61,190 nt of DNA, from assembly GCA_002901265.1 (NCBI GenBank), contig PPHI01000051.1, forward strand, positions 1 to 61,190, in the 5' to 3' direction. Origin of the DNA: Rhodopirellula baltica (lineage in GTDB: Bacteria > Planctomycetota > Planctomycetia > Pirellulales > Pirellulaceae). Shown here piece by piece: positions 17,525-26,352 of the stretch (its first letter is position 1; every line of letters begins with the position of its first letter). A program made the translations under genes and the position numbers. Under the pieces are notes generated by a model. It did no database searches. It saw only the letters and a list, made by a program, of their open reading frames with translations, and was not told where the DNA came from.

Positions 17525-20500
17525 ATGCTTCCTTATCGAATCAGTTTTGAGCACCCGGCGTTTCTGTGGCTACTGCTCGGCTTGCCGATCTTGTGGTACT
17601 TGGGCTACGAATCCCTGGGCGTGCTCGGAAAACTTCGCCGCGGTCTGGCGCTCGCGATCCGGACATTGGTCTGGACCGTTCTGGTGTTCGCACTGGCCGG
17701 TGTTCAATTGGTCCGTGTCAGCGACCGTATCACGGTGATGTACGTGCTGGACCAATCGGAGAGTATTCCGGTGGCCAAGCGGCAAGTCATGCTGGACTAT
17801 GTCGTTCGCAACGTTAAACGCCACCGCGACGCTCGCCGTGGTGACAAGGCGGGCATCATCGTGTTCGGGCGTGATGCGTCGGTCGAGATCCCACCGTTTG
17901 ACGACGAGATCCGCCTGCGTCGGCTGGAAAGCTTGATGGAGCGTGGTGACGCGACGAACCTCGAATCGGCATTGAACTTGGCACAAGCCACGATGCCCGA
18001 AGACACCTCGCGGCGTGTGGTCGTGGTCACCGACGGCAACGAAAACCTTGGCCAAGCTCGCAAGTTGGTCGCCCGTGTCGCTGCGGCAGGAATCGGGATC
18101 GATGTCGTGCCAGTGCTGTTGGATGCGAAGAGCGAGGTGTTGGTCGAAAAGATCGACTTGCCGACCGACATTCGCAAAGGCCAGCCGTTCGAAGCTCGCG
18201 TCGTTATCAATAACTACACCGACAACAACACAGCCAGTGGTGACGCGAGCACGGGGCCAACGAAGGGCCGAATCCGCGTCAAGCAAATGGAAGGCAAGGA
18301 AGAGACGATCCTGCTGGAAAGCGAGATCACGCTGGACGCCGGCAAGAACGTCTTTCCGCTGCGGCACACGATCGATCGTCCTGCACCGTACGTTTATGAA
18401 GCCGAATTTATTCCAGACAGTCGCGATGACGATGGGATACGGCAAAACAACTCGGCAACTGCGTACACGCACGTTCGCGGGCAAGGACGCGTGCTGCTGA
18501 TCGAAGACAGCGAAAATGCAGGTGATTTCAGCTTGCTGATCGACCGTTTACGCGACAACAACATCGAAGTCGTCACGCAAGCCAACGACAGCCTGTTCGG
18601 ATCGCTCGCCGAGCTGCAGGCATACGACGCAGTGATCTTGGCTGGTGTTCCGCGAACGACAGGCAGCAGCAACAACGAGATCGTTTCGTTTAGCGACGAG
18701 CAAATCGAGATGCTCGTTCGCAACACGCAGCAACTTGGCGCCGGTTTGTTGATGATCGGTGGCCCCGAAGCCTTTGGTGCGGGCGGATGGACGGGAACCG
18801 AAATCGAAAAGGCGATGCCGGTCGATTTCCAAATCAAGAACGCGAAGGTTCAAGCAGTCGGTGCCTTGGCGTTGATCATGCACGCCAGCGAGATGGCGGA
18901 CGGGAACTATTGGCAAAAGCAAATTTGCAAAGCGGCGATCGAGCAGCTCGGCACGTCGGACTTTGCCGGTGTGCTGCACTGGAATTTTCAAGGTGATGCG
19001 TGGCTTTGGGGTGGCGATCCACGTTGGTCGGGGCTTGCCGAAGTCGGCCCAAATCGCCGCGTGATGCTGTCGCGTGTCAGTCGAATGACACCGGGTGACA
19101 TGCCGCAGTTTGACCCGGCGATGAATATGGCGGTCAAGTCGCTGAACAACGTTCCGGCGTCCGTCAAACACTGCATCATCATCTCGGACGGCGACCCCAG
19201 CGCGCCGAACCCGAACACGCTAGGCGCATTTGTCAGTGGGAAGGTCACGATCAGTACCGTCGCGGTTGCTTCGCACGGCATGCAGGGCAGCCAACGGTTG
19301 CAGCAGATCGCCAACCAAACCGGCGGTAAGTATTACAGTGTCAAAAGCGGTCGAGCGTTGCCGAGGATCTTTCAGCACGAAGCTCGCCGGGTCAGCAAAC
19401 CGTTGGTGTTCGAATCGGCGGATGGCTTGATTCCCCAAGTGGTTTTCCCACACGCGATGTTGGACGGCATCGATCGGAACTTGCCGCCGATCACCGGGTT
19501 TGTGATGACGCAAACCAAAGACAGCCCGCTGGCACAGGTCCTGATTCAATCGCCGCAGCCGGAACAACCAGAGAACGCCACCATCTTGGCCGCATGGACG
19601 TATGGCTTGGGACGCACCGCGGTGCTAACCACTGACGCCGGTGCGCGATGGGCAGGCAGCTGGACGGACTGGGACAACTATGAAAAGTTCCACAGCCAGT
19701 TGGTGCGTTGGCTGATGCGGCCGACAGGCGACACCGGAAAGTTCAGCATCGCAACAGCAGTCAAAGACGGTGAGGTCCAAGTCGTCGTGAACGCGTTGGC
19801 GAACGACGATTCGTTCTTAGATTTTCTGGAGATGAACGCCACGGCGCTTGATCCGAATCTGACCCCGTTGCCACTGACCATGCGTCAAACGGCACCAGGA
19901 CGCTACGTCGGATCTTTCCCGGCGACCGCCGCAGGCAGTTACTTGGTCAACGTCGTCCCGGGCGCCGGGGCGTCACCGCTGCGGACCGGAGTCACGGTGC
20001 CGTACAGTGACGAGTACCGCGTGCGTGAGACCAACATGGCGTTGATCGAATCGCTTGCCTCAACCGAACCCGATGGCGGCGACCTTGGACAAATCACGCC
20101 GCCGCTGGAATCCGTCGCCAGCGAAGACCTGATTGCGACTGACCCATTTCGTAGCGGGCTGGCACTCGCGCGAAGCATCCGTGACGCGTGGCCCTGGTTT
20201 GTGCTGGGGGCGTGCTGCTTGTTCTTGGGCGACGTGATGGTTCGCCGAATCGCGTTCGACTTTGCGTGGGTCGGTCGGACTATCAAACGACTTCGTGGCG
20301 AGGACGATACGTCTGCCCAAGCTGTCACCCGATTGGATGCCCTTCGCAAAAACAAATCACAACTGGACGAGGACTTGGAAAAGCGACGCGCGAGTGTGCG
20401 ATTCGAACCGACTTCGGTGGAATCATCGGGTGACGCACCAGTCGACTTGTCAGATCTTGGCGGAACGTCCGGCAAACCGACGCTGGGTGGCGCGAAACCG

Positions 20501-20587
20501 GATCTTAAACAGACGGGCCCGTCGAGTTACACCGAACGCTTGCTGGAAGCGAAAAAGCGGGCTCGCAAGGAAAAGGGCGACAACTGA
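17525..20587 (+). CDS. Large VWA-domain membrane protein with amidotransferase-like domain
   Basis: The 1020-residue protein has two N-terminal membrane helices (about 12-28 and 45-63), then a von Willebrand A domain whose MIDAS reads VLDQSES (D76, S78, S80) with VVVVTDGNEN later. A second Rossmann-like part, VLLIEDSENAGDFSLLIDRL to GAGLLMIGGPEAFGAGGW, is the class I glutamine-amidotransferase-like fold of BatA/DUF1355-type proteins, and a second VWA-like segment contains IISDGDPSAP. A C-terminal helix (about 888-905, WFVLGACCLFLGDVMV) returns it to the membrane, with a charged cytoplasmic tail. Family members are thought to take part in envelope or stress functions; no activity is proven. 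ATG at 17525 gives the normal start; twelve extra residues are possible. It precedes the ECF sigma gene by about 110 bp. Confidence 0.82.
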   Translation: MLPYRISFEHPAFLWLLLGLPILWYLGYESLGVLGKLRRGLALAIRTLVWTVLVFALAGVQLVRVSDRITVMYVLDQSESIPVAKRQVMLDYVVRNVKRHRDARRGDKAGIIVFGRDASVEIPPFDDEIRLRRLESLMERGDATNLESALNLAQATMPEDTSRRVVVVTDGNENLGQARKLVARVAAAGIGIDVVPVLLDAKSEVLVEKIDLPTDIRKGQPFEARVVINNYTDNNTASGDASTGPTKGRIRVKQMEGKEETILLESEITLDAGKNVFPLRHTIDRPAPYVYEAEFIPDSRDDDGIRQNNSATAYTHVRGQGRVLLIEDSENAGDFSLLIDRLRDNNIEVVTQANDSLFGSLAELQAYDAVILAGVPRTTGSSNNEIVSFSDEQIEMLVRNTQQLGAGLLMIGGPEAFGAGGWTGTEIEKAMPVDFQIKNAKVQAVGALALIMHASEMADGNYWQKQICKAAIEQLGTSDFAGVLHWNFQGDAWLWGGDPRWSGLAEVGPNRRVMLSRVSRMTPGDMPQFDPAMNMAVKSLNNVPASVKHCIIISDGDPSAPNPNTLGAFVSGKVTISTVAVASHGMQGSQRLQQIANQTGGKYYSVKSGRALPRIFQHEARRVSKPLVFESADGLIPQVVFPHAMLDGIDRNLPPITGFVMTQTKDSPLAQVLIQSPQPEQPENATILAAWTYGLGRTAVLTTDAGARWAGSWTDWDNYEKFHSQLVRWLMRPTGDTGKFSIATAVKDGEVQVVVNALANDDSFLDFLEMNATALDPNLTPLPLTMRQTAPGRYVGSFPATAAGSYLVNVVPGAGASPLRTGVTVPYSDEYRVRETNMALIESLASTEPDGGDLGQITPPLESVASEDLIATDPFRSGLALARSIRDAWPWFVLGACCLFLGDVMVRRIAFDFAWVGRTIKRLRGEDDTSAQAVTRLDALRKNKSQLDEDLEKRRASVRFEPTSVESSGDAPVDLSDLGGTSGKPTLGGAKPDLKQTGPSSYTERLLEAKKRARKEKGDN

Positions 20588-20699
20588 TCGAGGCGTCAGA
20601 CCGCCGGCGAGCCAAAAAAGTTTCGACAGGGGAAATCCGCCCGCCGCGTTGGCTCGTCTGTATTAGCAGACAACGCTGTTCTGCTGTGGAATCCCCTTC

Positions 20700-21266
20700 A
20701 TGACCGACGATCCGGAATCGATCGAAAGCTTGCCAACAAGCCCGAAAGATGCGTACACCGCGCGTCTGGAGGAGTTTTTCGATTCCTGTGCCGACGAACT
20801 GCTTGGCACTCTGTTTTATGTCGTCGGAAATTTGGAAGACGCGCGGGATGCGTTGCAAGAGTCGTTTTTGAAGTGCTGGCATCACCGGCACCAGCTGGAC
20901 GAAATCCAAAATTTAAAAGCTTGGGTGTTCCGGATTGCGCTCAATACCGGGCGAGATTTTCGGAAGACGGCTTGGAATCGTCGGCGAACTCCATTGCACG
21001 ATCACACCTCTCCGGAGGACTTCCCGATGACGTCGACTTCTGAAAGCCCACCTGAAGGGCTGATCAAAGACGAACAGCTGCAACGGCTGCGCTGTGCGGT
21101 GGCGAAACTGCCGCCGGAACAGCAGGAGGTGTTTTTGCTACGTCAAAACGGTGACCTGTCCTATCCGCAAATCGCCGAGGCCATGTCGATCCCATTGGGA
21201 ACGGTCAAAACACGGATGCGTTCGGCCATCCGTCAGCTACGCGAAAGTGTAGGAGACCTGTCATGA
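20700..21266 (+). CDS. ECF-family RNA polymerase sigma factor
   Basis: The 188-residue protein has sigma region 2 (DELLGTLFYVVGNLEDARDA and QESFLKCW, residues about 37-66), an arginine-rich linker, and region 4 with LPPEQQEVFLLRQNG and the helix-turn-helix IAEAMSIPLGTVKTRMRSAI. It directs RNA polymerase to a small regulon, probably for envelope stress. Its TGA overlaps the ATG of the next gene (ATGA at 21263), with AGGAGA about seven bases upstream, so sigma factor and partner are made together. The partner's cytoplasmic head is the obvious candidate anti-sigma factor. Confidence 0.95.
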   Translation: MTDDPESIESLPTSPKDAYTARLEEFFDSCADELLGTLFYVVGNLEDARDALQESFLKCWHHRHQLDEIQNLKAWVFRIALNTGRDFRKTAWNRRRTPLHDHTSPEDFPMTSTSESPPEGLIKDEQLQRLRCAVAKLPPEQQEVFLLRQNGDLSYPQIAEAMSIPLGTVKTRMRSAIRQLRESVGDLS

Positions 21267-24200
21267 ACTTGAATCAACCTTCCAAGCAAGACTCGCCAAA
21301 CGACGACGAGCTGAAACAGTTGCTGTTGGAACTGCACTACGGCTTGCTGGACGACGACGAAGCGGAAACGCTTCGCGGCCGGATCGAAACCGAGTCTGAT
21401 GTCGCCACATGTTGGGCCGAGACGTTGGTGATGGTCGGCAAGATCGCACAAGCGGCGAAGCTGGATGCGTCTAACGAACCACCAGTGGGCGTTCACTCGT
21501 CACCGTCCGTTGATTACCAGTTTGTCGGAACGCCCGTCAGCCCGCCGCTGGATGAAACTAGCGAACCAGAGTCCAGTGTGACTCCGCCACGTAGTCGCTT
21601 TGTGAAACTGTGGTTGGTGTCGTTTGTGACTGCCGCCGTGGTCTTGATCGCGGTCAGCGGGATCGGGCATTGGAAAAAGCTTCCCGCACGCCCGGAAGAT
21701 CCATTCCATTTGGTCGTCAAACCAGTCGTCGGTGATGAATCGACAGGTCGCAACGAGTTCTTGGTAATTGTCAATCCGAACGGAACGACCGAGGACAACG
21801 TCCGAGTCGGCGGCGGCTTTGACACATCCGCGATGCCGATCGTCCCTGCGTCGATTTCATTCCAAGTGCTCTCACGCGGGACGGTGCTGTTTAGTGGGAA
21901 AGCTGAAACGAGTGCCGATCACCCGGCCCGGATTCAGATCCCGAACGAAGTCGTGATCCCGATCGATGCAAAGTTGGAAATCGATGCTTGGACCGGTCGT
22001 TCGAGTGATCGCAAGGTCCGCTTGTCGGTGCCACTGGAACCGACAAGGTGTTTGACTTATTTGCGAACCGATCGACCGGTCTATCGTCCAGGCGAGCAAG
22101 TCTTCTTTCGCTCGGTCACGCTGAACCGACAAACGATGACGTCTCAAACGGAAGTCCCGATCCGCTACGAGCTGGTGGACCCGAGTGGCAGTCTGGTGAG
22201 CGGTGCGGCGAACGAAGGCGTGACCGAACGCGGGGTCGGCAACGGCGTGTTCCAGATTCCTGAAACGGCAGTGGGTGGAACGTACAAAGTCGTTGCCAAG
22301 AGCTTGGACGGGTTCTTCCCTGATCAAGCGTTCGAGATCGAAGTCCGCCGCTATCGCGCCGTGCGTTTGAAAACGGATCTCCAATTTGCGAAGCGATCGT
22401 ACACTGCCGGTGATCGCGTCAGCGCGACGGTTTCGGTTCGCCGAGCCAACGACGAGATTCCTGTCGGGGCGGCGGCCCGTATTCAAGCCATCGTTGACGA
22501 ACAGACGATCTATCAATCGACTGCGACGGTGGAGTTGGATGGGACGATCGCGATCGAATTTGACTTGCCGAGTTTCTTGCGGGCCGGCGAGGGCAACTTG
22601 TCGATTGCAATTGACGACGGTTCAGTGACTGAAACGGCAGCACGCCCGATTCCAATTCATACCGGTCGCGTCGAAGTCGATTTCTTTCCCGAAGGCGGCT
22701 ACTTGGTGGCGGGGCTGGACAATCGGGTTTACTTTGCCGCTCGTGACACGCACGGCAAACCGATCGAATTGGCCGGTGAGGTCCTTTCGCAAGCCGGTCG
22801 TGTGGTGGCAACGGTCGAAACACTGCGTGACGGAATGGGCAAGTTCGAATTTAAGCCCGAAGTCGGGATGCGCTATTCGCTCAGAGTGACGAAACCGCTC
22901 GACATCAGCCAAACGCCTTGGTTGCCTACGGCCGTCGAGGACAAGCCAGTCATGGAAACCGGCAGCGGCGTGTTTGCTTCTGGCGAGTCGATCGCGGTCT
23001 CGATCCGATCGCTTCAGCAGCGACGGTGCGTGGTCCGTGCCGTTTGCCGCGGCGAATTGATCGGTGTCAAAACGATCGACCTCGATGTTGGTGAAACGAA
23101 TGTGATCGTTCCGGTCCAAGAACGTGCTTCGGGAGTGATACGCGTCACTGTCTTGGAAGCCGATACGGAAAACGAATCCACCACGCCGCTTGTCGAACGC
23201 TTGGTATATCGCCGAGGGACGAAGCAGCTGAAGATTGCGACAACCTTGGAAGATGGCGATGGGGACCGGACACCGGGTGAGCCGGTGCGGATGACGATCG
23301 CGGTGACCGACGAAAACGATGCGCCGGTTCCGGGGGCGGTGCTGGGTGTTAGTGTTGTCGACGATGCGGCGCTCAGCCTTCGCCAACACGAATTGCCATC
23401 GATCAAAACACACTTTTACTTGACCAGCGAAGTCGAATCTCCTGAAGACCTTGAGCATGCCGACATCTACTTGAGCGATGAGCCACAAGCGGCGGTAAGT
23501 TTGGATTTACTGCTTGGCACACAGGGGTGGCGGCGGTTTGTCAGCGGTAACCCTGAGCAGTTCAACGAAACGTTTCGCGATGCGTTAGTCAGATTGTTGG
23601 AACTGGACGGCCAGCGAAAAACGATGGCAGGTCAAAGTCGATCCAATGCCGAAACGCTACGTTCACAACTGATCGCTTATCGCATTCGAGCGAACGAAAT
23701 TTGGCACGAGTTCCTTGCCGATGTGCGGTTCACACTGATGCTGATCGGATTCATTTGGCTGATTGTGTTTTTCTTGAGGCCACGCAAGTCATTCGCCCCC
23801 GCAGTCGGTCCGATGTTGCTGCTGGCAATCACGCTGATCGGATGCGGCCAAAAACACCCGTCCGTTGACTCTCGCGCGAACCGACAAGCATTTTCCGATG
23901 CGGCACCAAAACAAGCTGGAAACCAGCCGGGTGCTGCGATGAATGTTGATCAAGGTCGCAAGCCAGATCCACAAGGTGACGAGGCTGCGGAAATCGGCAG
24001 CGGACCTTCCTTTGCACGACGGGTGATCAACGTTTTCATTCCACGATCCGGACAATCGGCGAAAGCACCGGACGGAGCGGGAATCGAACATCAAATCACA
24101 GACGAACAACTGCGGCAGTTCGCGAAATCACGCGGTATCGACACGCAGGCGATCGCAGACAAGTTGATGGAGGAGTTGCGTTTTCCGATTCGGCAATACT

Positions 24201-26341
24201 CGCACTTCCATCGCCCAAGTGAAGATGGCGTACGATCGGACTTCGCAGAACTTCTGTACTGGAATCCGTTGATGGTGACCGATTCGACGGGAACGGCGAG
24301 CATTCGTTTCGACCTGTCGGATTCCTTGACGATGTTCAAAGTGGAAGTCGAAGGGCACACGTCGAATGGGCGTCTGGGCAGCGGCAGCGGATCGGTCACG
24401 ACGAAGGTGCCGCTGGAGATTGATGCCAAGGTTCCACTGGAAGTCACCGGTGGTGATCGAATCGATTTACCCGTGGGCTTGGTCAATTCCGGAGCCGCCG
24501 GTGGCGAGTTTCAGATCGAACTGGTGACCGGGACCGCTTTGAAATCGCAACGGGACGCCGCAACCATTCAAGTCGACAGCGGTGGACGGACCCAGGAACG
24601 TTTTTCGATCTCGGTCGAAGACTTGGCTCACGCGAGGGACACACCGATTCGTCTTGCGGTGCGAGACGCCTCGCACAGCAGCCAAGATTCGATCGAACGA
24701 CTCGTGCGTGTTGTCCCCGACGGGTATCCGTTCACAACATCGGCCTCTGGCATGCTGGTGAAATCCAGCCGCTCAGAATTGAAGCTACCCGACCAAATCC
24801 GCACAGGCAGTCTGCGTGGAACCATACAGTTGATGCCGGGGACACAGTCGCAGATCAGTCGTGGACTAGACAGTTTGCTGCGTGAGCCACGCGGCTGTTT
24901 TGAACAGGCCTCGTCAACCAATTATCCCAATGTGATGGCGTTCCAGCTGATGCAAGTTGACGGTGTCGTCGCTGATTCCGAACGGCGCCGAATCGAATCG
25001 CTGTTACGTCGTGGCTATCGAAAGCTAACCAGTTATGAATGTCGCGACTTGGGGTACGAATGGTTTGGCAATGACCCGGGACACGAAGCGTTGTCCGCAT
25101 TCGGGCTGATGCAGTTTGCGGAGATGGCAAAGTTCATCGATGTTGACCAAACGATGATGCAGCGGACACGTGAGTGGTTGCTGGGGCGTCGTGATGGGAT
25201 GGGCGGATTCGAACGCAACCCGCGTCACCTTCATGCTTGGTCTGTCGATCAGAACGTTGTCAACGCGTATGTGCTGTGGGCGCTTTCAGAAGCGGACATC
25301 GCGGCCGGCGACGGGGCACGCACGGCAAATGAACTGGACCGCGAAATCGACCATTTGGAAAACGCCGCGAATACGTCAAGCGACGCCTACTTGATCGCGT
25401 TATCGGCAATCACGCTGCAAAACGTCGGCCGGCAAACGGCTGCCCAACAACTTCGTGACCGATTGATTGAAATGCAGCAAGCGAGTGGGCAGTTTGAAGG
25501 ACAGACGACGATCACCCAAAGCGGTGGCCTGTCGCGAACAGTTGAAACCACATCGTTGGCGATCATGGCGATGCACTCTGACCCCGCGAAGCTTGATGCC
25601 ATCCGGCGTGCAAGTGATTGGTTGCTGGCCAACCGCAGGGGCGGCGGCTTTGGTTCGACACAGGCAACGGTGCTCGCACTGAAAGCCCTCGTGAAGGTGC
25701 ATCAACAGATTCGTGGTGTCGACGGAGGCCAGATTCAATTGTTGATCAATGGTGAGGTTCAAGACACGATCGAATGGCGAAACGCGGGACGCGATGGCAT
25801 TGTGTACGAGCTGCCGGGTGAGAGTTGCAGCTTGATCGAATCCGATTCCACGCCAACCATCGAATTGCGATCGTCCGATGAAGCAGCGTTGCCCTTTGTT
25901 GTCGAGCTTTCAGGGCAAACGCGATCCCCACAGAGCGACCCGGATTGCGTGCTTGACTTGTCGGTCGACTTTGCCAACAAACCGTCACCCACCGAGGTCG
26001 TCGCGGGTGATTCGATCAACGTCCGGATGGAGCTCACAAATCGATCGACGGAAGGCCAACCGATGAGCGTCGCGGTGATCGGATTGCCGGGCGGAATTGA
26101 GCCGGTGATCGAGAGCTTGGACGCGAAGAAACGAGATGGCGTGATCGATTACTACGAGTTGCGTGGCCGTGAAGTCGTACTTTACTGGCGCACGCTGGCT
26201 CCTCAGGAATCAAAAGAACTCTCGTTTACCTGTGTGGCACAGATCCCGGGGCAATACACCGCTCCTGCTAGCCGCGCGTACTTGTACTACACGGCAGAAC
26301 GCAAGTTTTGGCATCCGCCGTTGGCCATCGACATCCGCTAG
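21263..26341 (+). CDS. Membrane alpha-2-macroglobulin with anti-sigma-like head
   Basis: 1692 residues in clear parts. Residues 1-110 are an acidic cytoplasmic head (ELKQLLLELHYGLLDDDEAE) shaped like planctomycete anti-sigma factors. A membrane helix lies at about 113-136. Then come macroglobulin-like beta domains with YLRTDRPVYRPGEQVFFR and FPEGGYLVAGL. Two more hydrophobic segments lie at about 820-864, separated by RPRK, the second ending in a lipobox-like LIGC (C861). After this follow the A2M domain (about 990 on, YWNPLMVTDSTGTASIRFDL) and the thioester domain with CFEQ (C1212 to Q1215), so the protease-trapping thioester is intact. Known bacterial A2Ms guard the periplasm against foreign proteases. 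Coupling to a sigma factor suggests attack on the bait region is signalled to transcription; this is inference. It lacks the usual PBP1C partner nearby. Confidence 0.85.
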   Translation: MNLNQPSKQDSPNDDELKQLLLELHYGLLDDDEAETLRGRIETESDVATCWAETLVMVGKIAQAAKLDASNEPPVGVHSSPSVDYQFVGTPVSPPLDETSEPESSVTPPRSRFVKLWLVSFVTAAVVLIAVSGIGHWKKLPARPEDPFHLVVKPVVGDESTGRNEFLVIVNPNGTTEDNVRVGGGFDTSAMPIVPASISFQVLSRGTVLFSGKAETSADHPARIQIPNEVVIPIDAKLEIDAWTGRSSDRKVRLSVPLEPTRCLTYLRTDRPVYRPGEQVFFRSVTLNRQTMTSQTEVPIRYELVDPSGSLVSGAANEGVTERGVGNGVFQIPETAVGGTYKVVAKSLDGFFPDQAFEIEVRRYRAVRLKTDLQFAKRSYTAGDRVSATVSVRRANDEIPVGAAARIQAIVDEQTIYQSTATVELDGTIAIEFDLPSFLRAGEGNLSIAIDDGSVTETAARPIPIHTGRVEVDFFPEGGYLVAGLDNRVYFAARDTHGKPIELAGEVLSQAGRVVATVETLRDGMGKFEFKPEVGMRYSLRVTKPLDISQTPWLPTAVEDKPVMETGSGVFASGESIAVSIRSLQQRRCVVRAVCRGELIGVKTIDLDVGETNVIVPVQERASGVIRVTVLEADTENESTTPLVERLVYRRGTKQLKIATTLEDGDGDRTPGEPVRMTIAVTDENDAPVPGAVLGVSVVDDAALSLRQHELPSIKTHFYLTSEVESPEDLEHADIYLSDEPQAAVSLDLLLGTQGWRRFVSGNPEQFNETFRDALVRLLELDGQRKTMAGQSRSNAETLRSQLIAYRIRANEIWHEFLADVRFTLMLIGFIWLIVFFLRPRKSFAPAVGPMLLLAITLIGCGQKHPSVDSRANRQAFSDAAPKQAGNQPGAAMNVDQGRKPDPQGDEAAEIGSGPSFARRVINVFIPRSGQSAKAPDGAGIEHQITDEQLRQFAKSRGIDTQAIADKLMEELRFPIRQYSHFHRPSEDGVRSDFAELLYWNPLMVTDSTGTASIRFDLSDSLTMFKVEVEGHTSNGRLGSGSGSVTTKVPLEIDAKVPLEVTGGDRIDLPVGLVNSGAAGGEFQIELVTGTALKSQRDAATIQVDSGGRTQERFSISVEDLAHARDTPIRLAVRDASHSSQDSIERLVRVVPDGYPFTTSASGMLVKSSRSELKLPDQIRTGSLRGTIQLMPGTQSQISRGLDSLLREPRGCFEQASSTNYPNVMAFQLMQVDGVVADSERRRIESLLRRGYRKLTSYECRDLGYEWFGNDPGHEALSAFGLMQFAEMAKFIDVDQTMMQRTREWLLGRRDGMGGFERNPRHLHAWSVDQNVVNAYVLWALSEADIAAGDGARTANELDREIDHLENAANTSSDAYLIALSAITLQNVGRQTAAQQLRDRLIEMQQASGQFEGQTTITQSGGLSRTVETTSLAIMAMHSDPAKLDAIRRASDWLLANRRGGGFGSTQATVLALKALVKVHQQIRGVDGGQIQLLINGEVQDTIEWRNAGRDGIVYELPGESCSLIESDSTPTIELRSSDEAALPFVVELSGQTRSPQSDPDCVLDLSVDFANKPSPTEVVAGDSINVRMELTNRSTEGQPMSVAVIGLPGGIEPVIESLDAKKRDGVIDYYELRGREVVLYWRTLAPQESKELSFTCVAQIPGQYTAPASRAYLYYTAERKFWHPPLAIDIR

Positions 26342-26352
26342 GGCTTGCTAGG

